A DNA stretch of 64,000 nt. Origin: Sphagnum magellanicum. Its lineage: Eukaryota; Streptophyta; Sphagnopsida; Sphagnales; Sphagnaceae. The notes beneath the pieces were generated by a model. The model had not been told where the DNA came from and ran no database searches. It saw only the letters and a program-made list of their open reading frames with translations. Every line of letters starts with the position of its first letter. Positions within the stretch are counted from its first letter, which is position 1. Below, in pieces: positions 13,431-26,700 of this stretch. The stretch is from positions 4,402,001 through 4,466,000 of the forward strand of contig CM038914.1 of the NCBI GenBank assembly GCA_021904315.1, read 5' to 3'. Position numbers and translations under genes: made by a program.

Positions 13431-14004
13431 AACTCACAAGCTACAAAATCAAACAAAAATGTTCACAAGCCATAAAGTTCACATTATAAGGAATCTTGTC
13501 CATTCCAACCCATGCATTTGCGACTTTTGTCCAAATCAACCATTTTTGTGACTTTAAATACAACTATCCTCCCTAGCACTTGGTAAAAATAATTGGTAGT
13601 TACAAACACCTACAAAGTGTTTTGCAATTGCGTATATATGTAATTTATATTTGTGCTTAATGTCGATTTGGATGAACATGAAAATGAAAAATACATTTAT
13701 ATCATCCATTTTTAGTGGCATCCCAAAATAGATGAAAATGTAGTTGTTTTTGCAACTTGAAAGGTGGTTTAAGGGCCATTGGATACCATGTGGCATCTTT
13801 TCAACTTGATTTGTGACTATAAATTTCAATTGCAAATGCACATGTAATCAAATGTGAAAAAAAAAAAGTTGATTAATGACATTGGTGGATTTAATGGTCT
13901 AATTGTTTTCCCTTAATTTTTTTCAATGAATTAAATGTGTAATAGGGTTTCATGGGTTTGTGAAAATTTCAAAGGACCCATGGCAATTAATGGTAGAAAT
14001 AGGG

Positions 14005-14250
14005 TTAAGTAGTAGATATTTTATCATATTGTTGATATGTGATAATGTTCTTGTATTAATTATTTAATTATTAGGCTATGTAATTAATGTATCAAATAAG
14101 CAATAAGTAAGATAGGTAGTAAGTAACAAGTAGATCATATGTATGTGGGTTAGGTAATAAATATTTTATCATGTTGATAAATGTGATATTTTTTGAATTA
14201 ATTATTATATGAGGTAGGCAATTTAATTTATTTATTGAATATGCTAGGTA
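14005..14250 (+). repeat. Imperfect direct repeat, two units of about 148 bp
   Basis: Two units each contain a TAGTAGATATTTTATCAT-like start, TGTTGAT..ATGTGATA, TTGAATTAATTATT and TAGGTAGTA blocks. The first starts near 14005 and the second near 14153. Confidence 0.5.
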
Positions 14251-15024
14251 GTAGGAGTAATTATGACCCATTTCATATCATACATTTAAATTACATTTTG
14301 TTGGTACTATTATGATCTATTATAAGCAAAATTGTATAACATAATTTTTTCAATCAAATAAATGTTTGAAATGTGAACAAATATAAATTTTTTTTACATA
14401 AATGTTTTATCATATTTTAAAGTAAAAATTTAATTATTATGTGTGTAAACATAATAAAATTTATAGTTCCATAAAATCAATTAATTACATGGCATTAATC
14501 AATATTTAGAAATTAAAATTGATTATCTAGATTAATCTAAAAATTATTATTATTTTTCTATTATAATTTATTTATGATTCATTTATAAATATTATATGTG
14601 AATAAATTATATATCACATTATATATTAAATTCTATCGGTAAAATTATGATATATCAAAAGAAAATTTGTATAATATCATTTTAAAAATCTAATGAAGGT
14701 TTAGGATATGAAATTTATTTACATATTTGTTATTATATTATCCAATTATAAATCATGTGATTGAATTTTTTCCATGGCATGGTTTTTGAAATTATATTGA
14801 ATAACGAGATTCAAATTAATTTTTTTCAAATTGATTTATATTTTTAAAAGGAAAAAAATATTTTTGTGTACATTATTGGAAAAAAATTAAGTTTAAACTT
14901 TAATCTTGTTATTTGGACAAAATCATAATAAGATATCAAAGTTCAAAAATGATCTTTTGTGTAATGTTTGAAATCAATTAAGTTAAATAAAATGCAAGTT
15001 ATTTTTTTATTACAACAAGCGGGG

Positions 15025-15071
15025 TGGCTTGGTAATAAAAGAGTTGATCTTCATCCTTGGGGTTCAAGGAT
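15025..15071 (+). other. tRNA-like segment with A and B boxes
   Basis: The A-box-like TGGCTTGGTAA (15025-15035) and B-box-like GGTTCAAGGAT (15061-15071) are spaced as in a tRNA gene. No cloverleaf tRNA can be drawn. It resembles the segments at 43038-43092 (minus) and 47051-47105 (plus). Confidence 0.5.
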
Positions 15072-15572
15072 CAATCTTCACAAATGGCATGGGTTGTGGT
15101 CAATGTTAAAATGTTGACCAAATATTCTTTATGTACATAGCTGACATAATGTAGGTGGTTCACCTAACAACCTAAACTAGTTTTTAAAGCCTAGCCTATG
15201 TAATGGCACGTGTCAACATAGTACAAGTTGAATTTAATAAAATTAACAATAATGTAATAATTATTTTATTTTATTTTATTATTTAAATAATAAATATTTT
15301 TTAAAATATAAATAATGCGATTACATTTTTGAGTTGTAAAATCAGTTGCAAAATGACAATGCCACATAAATTAGTTTGTATGGATGAAAAGTTTATGTAA
15401 GTCACATCTTTATGCAACTACCTTTGTAACTTAGTGCCACATATTGTCTTTTGCAACTAAAATTTTATGTGAATTATCCAAGGCGACTAAGCACTATAAC
15501 AAGTTGCATGTGATAATTAAAATTAAAAATCAGTTGTAAATTTAATCATACATTTGGCAATTCCTTGTAATG

Positions 15573-15930
15573 TCATTATTTCACATACCACAAAAAACAA
15601 ATCATAACTTTTTTATTTCTTATTCATTTTACATGATTTAAAATGTTATAGGAACGCCACTTGAAATTTTACAAATCATTTTGGAACTCTAATAACAATA
15701 GAACAACATACAAAAGAATTTTGTTGGTGTTTGGGAACTGGTCTTTGTAACATTTGGTGGTTTGTTTTTTTGAGTTCTTGACCCCCTTTACTTTGAGGGG
15801 CCATAACTTTCTCGATCCTATTATATGTTTGACAATTTTAATGCACCAAATGCATCAATAAGAAGGGTTCAAGTTTTGTCTAGACACCAAAAATAATGAA
15901 GTCCTCCCCTTGGATTTGGCCTACTTTGAA
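15573..15930. other. Non-coding AT-rich stretch
   Basis: Nothing recognised. Confidence 0.4.
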
Positions 15931-16699
15931 CACTTAAGTGTTATATAGTTGCAACTCAATTTGCAACTAATGAACAACTAAAAAATTTAATTCATATGTT
16001 TTGTCTTCGAATCTCATGTTACAAATTATATAAAGAAAGCTTGTTCTCTTATGTTCTCACATTAAAATATATGTGCCATTTTGGGATGAGCTTAATCCAA
16101 AGGCAAAACATAAAATAAAATAAAAAATTTCATGGTTATTCTTTGATGCACTTAGTTTTGTGCTCTCCTACTTACTTTCTTACCTAGGTAAGTAAGTAGG
16201 TCCTACTTTTTTACCTACTTATGGTAGGTAGGTAGGTAGGTCCTAGGTAAATATGTAGGTATGTAGGTCTTAAGACCTACCTAACTACTAAATTTTTTTA
16301 AATTTTTTTTTCCAAAATACAATTAATATGCCATGTGACAAAAAAATTATTATGCCACATGTCACAATCTCAAACCATAAATAACAATCATAATGGACGA
16401 TGGAGATCAATATTTCAAAAAAAATTATGTCCAAAAATTTCATAATTCCACGTGTCATATTTTAATAAATGGATGACAATTAATGACATTAACATGACAT
16501 CATGGTTGCAATTATAATGGAGTTACACAATAGTTGAAAATGAGTTATTTTGACTAAGTTGTAATTGAGTTACAATGAGTTGCACGTATATATGATGAGT
16601 CATAACTCTACAACTCATGCAACTTGTCCTTTAACATTCACAACATATAAATACAGTGAGTTGCAAAGCCAATTGCAAAACACCCTTTTTTTTATAATG
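15931..16699. mobile_element. Possible MITE with AGTTGCAA subterminal motifs
   Basis: The left end (CACTTAAGTGTTATATAGTTG) and right end (..TTTTTTTATAATG) both lead into clusters of TTGCAACT / AGTTGCAA motifs in inverted order. The centre (16160-16290) holds TAGGTAGGTAG palindromes. The terminal match is weak and there is no clear target duplication. Confidence 0.3.
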
Positions 16700-18470
16700 T
16701 CATTTTGAACAATTCACAACCATAATTTTACCAATAAACAATTCTAACACATTCCCTGATTATCAAAAGGAATAATTTAAGTCTCAAATTATTATTGTTT
16801 GATACACATTCGTTCCATATAGTAAATGGCTAACAAAAAAACATGTTATCCTACCCTAATCAAAGAGTTTAGACCAACAAAAAAACACGTTTATTTTACA
16901 AATCTAAATAAATTCAATCCCTCCAAACAACCTATCTTGAACTATCTTTGTCTTACTTTGGCATAAGCATGATAATAGTTTTCTTTTCACAACTTAAAAT
17001 GTTCCAACAAATCTTTTTAAGAAGTTTGAACAAAAAAGGTTCAATCACCAATAATCACTAAAATCCCCCTTCCCCTAATCACAAAAATGATGAAACAAAT
17101 TTTCTTTTGGAGATCCCAACCTTGGGTTTCACTTCCCATCTACATATTTCTCAAACTCACCTCCCCATATCCCAACCTTGAAAGATTGAAACCTATAATT
17201 CAAACAAGTTCATTAATCCCCTATTACATTTTTTCATCTACACATTAAAACCACTATTCTATTCATGTTTTTGCACTAGGCCTAGCTATTCTTTGAACTC
17301 CAAGATGCAACGAAAGAAAATTGAGAAAGAAAAATACTCATCCCAAGAACATTGATGTAGACATTCTTCCTAGACAATCTCAAATGATTCCTAGAAAAAA
17401 CCCAATTGTAGCTTCAAACCACTATAACCTTTTAGTTTCTACATACACATTCCCCCAAACCAAAACAATAATGAAAAGAAAGACCTAGAAAGTCTTTTAT
17501 CATCAACATTCCTCAATCCACAAAACTCTCACAAGAGTTCCCTACCAAGCCCACCATCACCAAAGCACTTCAAAAACTTGAAAACAAGAATAATTATTAT
17601 TTGCCACTTGAATATAATTCCCCCATAATCGATAACACACACACCAGCCATCACCATTAACCTACAACAAAAATCAAGCCAAACACATAGACATTAAAAA
17701 GAAGAAAACTTCATTAGAAATAGCCATCAACTGTTACTTTTATTATTGCTTTCTTCTTTTGGCTTCCATGCTACCTTTTCATCCACATCCATTAAGTTTC
17801 CAATTATAGAAGCCCTTCACTTGACTCCATTTCCTCCCACACCATTACTAGGTATATTTAACAGATTTATCTTCCAACAATGTTTGACCATAGGTAATGG
17901 GTCTCTTCTAGTGTTGTGCGGGTATATAAATTTACACATACCAGATTGGTCCTGGTATGTTTAGTATCATGGAAGGGGGGTATGAATATGGTCTGAATAT
18001 GTTATTGAAATGATTAAATTAAATATAAATTTGGTATTAAAATCTAAAATGTGAAATTGAATATGAATCTGGTATCAATATTTTTTTTTAAAGTTGATAT
18101 TAATGGACATCAACCTTAGTCTTGGTATGTTTTCATGACAATTAAAAAAAATTCAGACCTTAAACAATGTTCCATAATGAACCAACAAAGGCAAACAATG
18201 TTCCATAATGAACTAATAGAAACAAACAAAAAATAAATATTGGCACCGATTACACATTGAACCATGCACAAACACATATACATGGTTGAAAATTGAAATA
18301 ATATTTAAAATCTAAAAAATTTGAAGTCTGAAATGTTGTAGAATTTTCCAACATGTGAAATTTGAACATTACACAAAATAGATGCAAAATGCAAAGTTAA
18401 AACTCAAAATTCAAATTGTAAATACAAGTTAAAATCAAACCCATGTCTATAAGGAATATAATACAACTAT
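16700..18470. other. Non-coding AT-rich stretch
   Basis: No gene recognised. A hAT-like start TAGTGTTGTGCGGGTATA occurs at 17909, and an inverted repeat CATACCAG..CTGGTATG at 17937-17959. No partner end was found. Confidence 0.35.
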
Positions 18471-19370
18471 TGTAACCTTAGCTTTGGGCTTATGACCAAG
18501 GCAAGGTTTGCAAAGGTGTGAGTTAAGAATGAAGCTAAGAAGTCACATTTCATGCTCCTAGGAATGTAGGAGAATGTGAAGGAATGAACCCACACACTCT
18601 CCAGTGGGTTCCCATTTTGGGAGTTGGAATTTCGATGGATTCCCAAATTTTTAGAAAACAATTGTAGGGGTCAAAACTCATTAGATTAAAGAGTTCCTTA
18701 TACCATTGGAAAGTTCTTATAACTTAGATGTTTCAAATGAGTTCGCACATCCCATTTGAGTACTTAAAACACAAATTATGGTAAAAAGAAGGGTCGGGAG
18801 TCAAACTGCCAATTTAATTCCCGATCATTAAAAATCGAGAATCGCCTTGATTTACTTGTGTTCAGGTGGCATGCTACATATTGTTGGAAAGCTTTCAACA
18901 AAGGTTTTTTTTAAACCTCACCTCAATCGAAAATCCATATAAGAAGTTATGGGCCTCCAAGGTCGTGGGAGTCCCAATTTTTGGACTCCTAACTTGGGAG
19001 TCTTGAAACAAAATGACATTTGGGTGCGGGTTTCATGGCCAACCACAGATAATACTATAAGGGGGGAAGGTGGTGGTCTCCCCCTAATTCGGACCATGGT
19101 GAATCTTGCGAGTTTGTGGTTGCCCATGGCTCATCCATGCACTAAAAATGTTCCAACTACGCACTAACCAACTTGTTGTTTGGTTTGTGCAAGTCCTTGT
19201 GAATAATTGACCCACTTGTCATTCATCCTAGTCCCCATCCCAGAGCTCAAGCACACCCTTCTACCCATGAAGTGCTACAAACCAAGGAGCATACCCCAAC
19301 TCCCTATCCTTCTGATGTTTTCATCTTTGGATTCATAGTTGAGTCTATCAAGGAGTTTGGGGGTGCATCA
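18471..19370 (+). mobile_element. Diverged solo LTR of the chromovirus family
   Basis: This 900-bp block aligns throughout its length with the LTR of the element at 22055-29276, in the opposite orientation. Shared landmarks in order are the TGT..AACCYTAGC start, GGTCAAAACTCA, ATTGGAAAG, GGGAGTC motifs, CATTTGGGTG, the TATA region ATACTATAAGG (about 19052-19062), CCATGG and CCATCC, and a terminal CA. The flanking 5-mers ACTAT (18466-18470) and ACAAT (19371-19375) match 4 of 5, as in an old target duplication. No internal domain adjoins it, so the element was probably lost by LTR-LTR recombination. Many differences are C-to-T or G-to-A, the expected decay of methylated DNA. Confidence 0.85.
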
Positions 19371-19375
19371 ACAAT

Positions 19376-22049
19376 ATTTACAAATCATCTTCAAAATAGC
19401 TAAATTCGTCCAATTCTTTTTCATGGGATTCAGAAAGGTTTACTTCAGAAGTAAAAAACTCCCCAACATTTGTCTTTACAAAGTGGCAACCAACTCGTGC
19501 ATCTTTAGGCTAATTCTTATATATCATGACCAAGTCATCCAAGTTTGTGAGCCCAAATTTACAATGATGCAAACTAGTCAAGACTCTAGCCATAAAGAAT
19601 ATCCTTTTTATTTTAATCTATGAACTAAGAATTACCAAAATCTATCCAGCAAAAAAGGCCACATTGGGATATAACTTAACATGTTCCTTCCACCAAAGTA
19701 AAGGTGACCCTAAATCATCATTACACAATTCATTCTAATGTTGCCAAGCTAGTGCATAGTTGGATGTGCACTAAAAATTACTAAAACATTTTTTTATGAA
19801 GGAATCAACATGAATCAAGTTAGAATTGACACATTCAACAATTGCAGAGTAAAATTCTTAAAACCTAACTAGGAACATCATCCTAAACATAATTGAAGAC
19901 ATGCACTTCGATTCAATTATAACAAATGTTAATTAGCCACAACTTGGGCACCATTAGTTGCAAGAATTTCAAAGCCTACAACTTAGCTTTGTTTTATACC
20001 TACAAATGTGACATCATCAATAAATCAAACCCACACTCATACTATGGGAAGCCCATTCAAAACTTGACCTTAATTCAATTATATTAAATGTTGGAACACT
20101 AGATTTGTAGTTATACACATCATAACATCATGAGATTAACATTGAAAACTTTTTGAAACTTTACTACAACATGTCCATGCTATGTTGTTTGAAAGACCAA
20201 GTTACTTGTACATATATTATGGAACTTGGGCTCTTACATCAAACTATTAGAAATATATAAGATTTGTATGTTCTTCCATTATGTCATAGAAATCTACAAA
20301 TGAATTAATGATTTCTTATAGTGGTAGCCTTCTTCTTTAATTAATATTCCAAAGATTCTCACCACTTTGGTCTTCCAACTTAGAAAAATTAAACAATTGC
20401 TACTAACTTGTTACAATTCTTCAACAAACCATGACATTAAACATGATCTCATCACAAAACCTTTACAAATATTTCCATAATTTATTGAATTTTGGAAAAT
20501 AAAATTTATTTGACCATTTGTTCCTCACTTCACAAGACCGAATTTGGACTATACAAAACACCACATGCTCATTTTGAAAACTTTTAAAAACATGAACAAG
20601 AATGAGTACAGGAATTTTTTAAAAAAATTATGACTTAGGTTTCTAGTAGTATGTGTGTAGCATGTTCTTCATAAACCTTTGGCATCATGAGTTTCTTTGT
20701 GACATCAAATTTGTTATATTAACTCGCATTTCATTGCTCCACCAATCCAACACACATGATATATAGTTGTTGTATCAAGGACATCAGATCATTGCTTCCA
20801 AGTAACAATTAAATGCCCATTGTGAATTGTTGGTTAATTGTGCATGTTTTCTCTACACAACATGGCTAATGTTGGAAGGGTGTGTATTCAACTCTCATGC
20901 TAATGCTTTAACCCCAACTACTTTTTTACTAACAACAACATTTAGCAATGTACCTTTATATATTAATTTCTCCTTGGATTGCACACCTTTAACTTCTTGA
21001 AGTTCAACTTTTAATCTTGAGTCAAAAGCATTTTGAGCCTTTGTTTCATTGAGAGGTAGGTAATATTGTGGGAAATGGGGTCTAATGATACTATTTTCCA
21101 TTAATTTATTTGCTACAGAAGGTAAAGAAGAAAGCTTTGAATTTATGAAAGAAGGAGTCCAATGCACAGAAGCATAGACCTTCATCCTACATTAGATTAT
21201 ATCTTCATCTATTGTTGTAATGCTAAAGTTTGCAAGGTTTTGTGCATCTCTAACTGTAACCATAAACCTTTTTCTAAATCGTCGTCGTTTTTCTTTTGTG
21301 GTAGAAGTGAAATTTAAGTCATGCAAAATTATTCCACACTACTATAACAATAGATTTTCACTTCACATGCATACATCCACTATTTCTACATTAATTTTCA
21401 ACACACTTAACATTGCCATTCATTAAAACGCCAAATTCATGGTTATTTCATCTAACCATAATTTGCACTTCAGAATACATTAAAGAAAACCCCAAAATAA
21501 TATTACATTTCATTTCATCATATTTTGATACTACAAAAAATTCACACAACAATATAAACATAAAATTCGTTGCAGAAGTTGTGTTTATTTGTATTATTGA
21601 AAACATGAATCAAAATTACAATAGAATCCCATGTTTTGTTGAAAAAAATCCCCCAAAAAAATAAAAATATGTGGTATATCAAAATAAAATATGTGGTTTT
21701 CTACTACAAAATTCCTACAATTCTTCTCACGCTTCCCAAAACTATGTTTAAGAATTATGTCTGTTTTTTTCTAGAACCTCCTCCCCCTTTGACCAATCCC
21801 CAATCCTCATCACGATTCAAAACCAACAAAAATTCAAAATTCAAACTAACAAAGTTCCCTGATCAATCCTTATATCCTAAATACTTGTTCATCCAAAATC
21901 ATGTACTCATCCAACCCCCTTAACATTTTGCATTATTTCTTTTTAATCGCAAAGCAAGTGCAACAACCTTAGATTTTCTTTCTTTACTAGATGGACCAAA
22001 TCAAATTATCCCCACCCTTTTTTGTTGGTCCCTGGTATTCCCCATGAAG
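19376..22049. other. Non-coding AT-rich stretch
   Basis: No gene, RNA or element was recognised. Open frames stay below 100 codons and have no known motifs. Confidence 0.4.
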
Positions 22050-22054
22050 CAGAA
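22050..22054. other. Target-site duplication CAGAA, left
   Basis: Identical to 29277-29281 on the far side of the LTR retrotransposon; 5 bp is the usual Ty3/gypsy duplication. Confidence 0.95.
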
Positions 22055-22995
22055 TGACGCACTCCTAACCACTCGAAGGACTCAAATGTGAGTCCAAGTG
22101 AGAGACAGCGGAAGTGGGAGTGGTCGGGAGGCGCTCCCTAGCTCACAACACTTGGAGGGGTAGAGGGGCGTGTTGGAGCTCCGGGATGGGACTAGGAAGA
22201 GTTGACAAGTTTCACTCACTCACACGGGCCTGCATGGAACCACACAAAGTGGTTAGAACATAGTTGGAGCACATTTGGTGCTAGGACGAGCCACGGGCAA
22301 CACGGACACACAAGACTCACCACGGCCCGGACTTTGGGGAAGCCACCACCTTCCCCCTTATAGTATACTCTGTGCCACGTCGCGGGGGTGGCACCCAAAT
22401 GGACATTTTGTCCCGGGAGTCCCGGGACTCCCGCGCGGGAGTCCCGAAATCCCGCCCAGCGGGACTCCCGGGACTTTGAACGCGCATAACTTTCGGAGCA
22501 GACCTCCGATGACGACGCGGTCTGAAGCAAAGTTGTAGATCTCGTCGAGACCTTTCCAACGGTATGTCGCACGTTCTCAGCAGCCAAGTATTTCGGGTCG
22601 ATTCCCGACTTTTAGTGCCCGGGAGTCCAAATTGGCGGACTCCCGCGAGTTCGACTCCCGGGCCTTCTTTTGACCATAACTTGCGTTTCAGATGTCCAAA
22701 TGAGCAATGCGAGCCCATTTTAGACATCTACACTTCAAGACCTTTCCATTGATATAAAGAGCGCACCAAGCCATTGAGTTTTGACCCCTCAAAACGTGCT
22801 CTGAAGTTTCGGGAGTCCTTTTGGGACTCTAACTCTCACCAACTCCCAACATGGGAGTTGCCTTGGGAGTGAGGGTCCACTCCCTCACACTTTCTTGCAC
22901 TCCCGGGAGTCTTGATGTGACTCTCGGGCTTCCTTTTGGCCCGCACCCTTGCAACCCCCTTGCCTTGGTCGCGAGCCAAGGCTAGGGTTGCGACA
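22055..22995 (-). repeat. 3' LTR of the chromovirus
   Basis: On the minus strand it begins TGTCGCAACC and ends GAGTGCGTCA. It contains a cluster of GGGAGTCCCG palindromes at 22411-22475, including the perfect 20-bp palindrome at 22414-22433, and a TATA-like CTATAAG around 22357-22365. Confidence 0.97.
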
Positions 22996-23009
22996 CTCTC
23001 CCCCACTAG
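22996..23009 (-). promoter_or_regulatory. Polypurine tract
   Basis: On the minus strand CTAGTGGGGGAGAG lies immediately before the 3' LTR, the expected place and composition for the plus-strand primer of reverse transcription. Confidence 0.9.
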
Positions 23010-23794
23010 AAGAAGAGGTCAATGTCCTCATTGACACTTAGAGTTTTCACCCACACAATTGCAATTGCTTTCTTTTGGATCCTTGGCCATCAAGTGCCAA
23101 CCTTTGTGGCGAGACCTTGCCTCAAGCTAACTTAGGCGTCCCCAAGTTTCCAACACTTTCTTGGCAAGTCTAAGGGTGGGCCTCTCAAAGACCCTCCACC
23201 CTTGCTTCGTCAAAAGACCTAAACTAGCCTAATTGACGAAGCCCTCATTTGGGAGGCACTTTTTATGCTTCCCCTCATGAGGAGCTCAAGTCAAGTCTAA
23301 TCTTGACCTAAGCTACTTGACATGACTCCTTTCCCACTCTTGCGCCTTGATCACAACAATCAAGCCTTCACGAAAAGGTATGCTTATCAAGGTACGAGAA
23401 GCAACGTTTAGGCTTTGCAAAGGCCTAAGTCCCAAGCTACGCGATTATAGTACACGAACGGGGTCATGACTTCCCGCGTTGGCCGCCACTACCAACCAAC
23501 CCCCTAGGATGCACTTTGGGCATGTGCACGTCCCCGCAAGCTCACCTTGCTTGCCTCCCCTTTTGGGACTAAGATTTCTCTTAGCCCCCAAGTAGGAGTC
23601 CGATTTTGATTTGGGCTTACGCAAGAGAGTTCCATTTATCCATGCCACTTGACAACCCCTTTTTCTATCATACTCATTATGCTTGTGATGCAATCTCTTG
23701 GAAGTCTTAAAAATTTTGCCTTTATTTCACTTACAACTTGATGTGGTACATTTGTGTAACTTTCCGCCCCACTAAAAGAAAGGTGATGTCCTCA
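23010..23794 (-). other. 3' non-coding segment of the chromovirus
   Basis: About 785 bp between the Gag-Pol stop and the polypurine tract. The longest minus-strand frame (23445-23693, 82 codons) has no recognised domain. The segment is bounded by two similar signatures. At 23018-23035 is a 7-bp stem hairpin with loop TCCT, followed by the polypurine tract. At 23783-23798 is a 6-bp stem with the same loop, followed by a polypurine-like CTTTTAGTGGGGCGG (23765-23779). Confidence 0.75.
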
Positions 23795-26700
23795 TCACGC
23801 TCTATGTTTCCTTTGCCTCTTTGCCGGTCTATTGTGGAACTCTTCTATGGCTTCTTGGGCATGTTCCATATCGGACTCGTTCACCCAAGATGCCTCTATT
23901 GGATGGTAACCTTTCCACTTGACCAAGTACTCCCGCTCTCTCCCCCTTATTTGCCTTGACTTGAGCACGGCCTCCACTTCAAACTCGGGCTCATTGTGGA
24001 CCAAGTCCGGAGGGGGCCTTGAATTGTGCTCTCGATTAGGCCTTGAGGCATCACGGGTGACCGGCTTCAAAAGCGAAACATGGAATACGGGATGAACCTT
24101 AAGATTTTCCGGTAGTTCTAATTTGTAGGTGTCGGGAAATTTCTTTTCCAACACTTTGAATGGGCCCGCATATGGGCCCAAGAACTTGTGACTCAAACCT
24201 TCGGGCAACCGGAAGTTCTTGATGTTCAACCATACTTCATCACCTTCTTCAAAATGCACCTCTCGTCGGGACTTGTCCGCAAAGTCTTTGTACCTTTTAT
24301 GCGCCTTCTCAAGATTAGCCTTGGCCATCTCCCACAAGCGCCGCCTCTCTTCATCAAGTTGTGTGACCATGGGCACTTCCTCACTCGCATCACTTGGAGG
24401 TTGTCCAACCCAAGTTGTGGGTACAATTGGTGACTTGCCCGTCACCATTTGAAATGGGGTGGCCCCCGTTGCCGAATGCTCCGAATTGTTGTAACAAAAT
24501 TTGGCCAACTCCAAATGGTCCACCCAATCTTGTTGGTCCGCCGCCACATAATTCCTTAGGAATTGTTGGATCACCAAGTTCACCCTCTCGGTTTGTCCAT
24601 CGGTTTGGGGACGAAAGGAAGTGCTCATCTTGAGCTCGGACCCCATGCGCTTCCACAATGCTCTCCAAAACTTGCTCGTGAACTTGGGGTCTCGATCCGA
24701 CACAATGTCCTTGGGGAGGCCGTGATGCTTGAACACGTGGGTGAAGAACAACCTTCCCGTCTCTTGGGCCGTGGCATTTTCCTTGGTAGGAATGAAATGT
24801 GCCATCTTGCTAAACCGATCCACCACCACCATGATCGCATCAAACCCCTTTGATGGTGGCAAACTCACCATGAAATCCATGGAGACACTTTCCCACGGCC
24901 CTTCCGGAATGGGTAATGGTCGCAACAATCCCGCTTGCTTTTTATTGAGTGCCCGGTTTTGTTGGCAAATCAAGCAAGTCTTCACGTATTCCTCCGCATC
25001 CTCTTTCAAGTTGGGCCAATAATAGGACTTCTTGAGGAATGTGGTGGTGCGCTTTGCACCACCATGGCCCGCAAGGGGCCCATCATGACATTCCTTCAAA
25101 AGCACATCCCTTAACCTCCCTTTTGGAACATAGAGCCGGTTTTGCTTGTACCATAATAGTCCATTTTGTAAGTGGAAGTAGGACTTCATCCCCCTTTGGA
25201 TTTCTTGCTTCCTTTCCTTGGCAAACTCGTCATGGCGGCTCCCAACACGAACTTCCTTTTGGAACTCGCTTTCCCCCACATACACCACTTTGAGTTGGTG
25301 TTTCCGACTCAATGCATCCGGCACCACATTTTCCTTCCCGGGCTTATGCCGAATGTCCACATTGAACAAGGCCAATGTGTCTTGCCATCTCACTTGCTTT
25401 GATGACAACTTTGGTTGAGTTGCAAAGTACTTCAAGGTGACATTGTCGGTCCACACCACCACGTCCTTGGAGCCTATGTAATGGCCCCAAGTCTTGAGAC
25501 AATGGATGACGGCCCACATTTCCTTCTCATGGGTGGGCCACCTTCGCTCCGTCTCGCTTAGCTTTTTGCTTTCGAAGGCCACCGGCCTTCCATCTTGCAT
25601 TAGGACTCCTCCTATGGCAAAGTCGGACGCATCGGAGTGGATCTCAAAGTCCTTGTCAAAATCGGGCAACTTCAACACGGGCGCCTTCACCAAAATGCCC
25701 TTCAAGGTTTCAAAGGCCTCATTGCATGCCTCTTCCCATTCGTAAGCCCCGGATGACTTCTTCAAAAGGTTTGTCAAAGGTGCGGCTATCTTTGCAAAGT
25801 TCTTGATGAACTTGCGATAATAGGATGCCAATCCTAGAAATGACCTTAAGGCGGGAACCGACCTAGGCGGTTCCCAATCCAAAATTGCCTTCACCTTGTG
25901 GTCATCCATCTTCAAACCTTCTTGGGTGATCCTATGCCCAAGGAAGTCCACCTCCGAGACTCCAAACTCGCACTTCTCAAACTTGGCATACAACTTGTTT
26001 TCCTTCAACCTTTGGAACACCTTTCGAAGGTGTTCCGCATGCTCCTCCATGGAGTTGCTATAAACCAAAATGTCATCTATGTAGACGACCACAAAGTCGT
26101 CCAACCACTCTCGGAAAATGTCATTCATGAGGGTGCAAAATGTGGCGGGTGCGTTGGTGAGCCCAAAAGGCATCACCAAAAACTCGTAGGAACCATACCT
26201 CGTGCGGCAAGCGGTTTTCTCTTCATCCCCTTGTGCAATTCGAATTTGGTAATACTCGGAACGTAGGTCAATCCTACTAAACACTTTGGCTCCCGAAAGT
26301 CGATCAAACAAGTCATCAATCCGAGGCAATGGGTACCTATTCTTCACGGTCACCTTGTTGAGGGCCCTATAATCCACGCACATCCTCAAAGTCCCATCCT
26401 TTTTGTGAACAAAAAGGACGGGTGCCCCATATGGCGACTTGCTAGGTTTGATGTACCCCTTCGCGAGGAGTTCTTCGAGTTGAACCTTGAGCTCTTTTAA
26501 CTCCTCATGACTCATTCGATACGGGGCCTTGGCGGGAGGTGCCACTCCCGGGACCACCTCAATGGCATGGTCCACTTGTCTTCTCGGGGGCAACTCATCG
26601 GGCAACTCTTCGGGCATCACATCCGGGAATTCCTCTAACACTTGCTTGATGCACTTGTGGGGGCTCACCACCTTGGTGGCCTCCTTTGGTTCAAACTCAT

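Larger units (their letters stand above)
13501..15572 (+). mobile_element. Diverged CACTA-like non-autonomous element (gamma)
   Basis: The right part has the same order as the elements at 42435-44909 and 45766-51020: a tRNA-like A/B-box segment (15025-15071), then CACGTGTCAAC at 15207-15217, then TTGCAAC/GCGACTA-type subterminal motifs, ending GTAATG at 15572. The spacing from the block to the end (about 355 bp) is close to the 283-298 bp of the other two copies. The left end CATTCCAACCC at 13501 is the best candidate but is not proven, and no target duplication is visible. No transposase is present. Confidence 0.45.

Noticed and set aside
16160..16290. TAGGTAGGTAGG palindromic run as a CRISPR-like or telomeric array
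   Set aside because: No regular repeat-spacer pattern and not a plant telomere repeat; probably the centre of a MITE-like element.
22216..22752. Open frames of 62-136 codons, duplicated exactly at 28497-29033
   Set aside because: They lie wholly inside the LTRs and exist because the two LTRs are nearly identical. The frames overlap on both strands and have no known domain.
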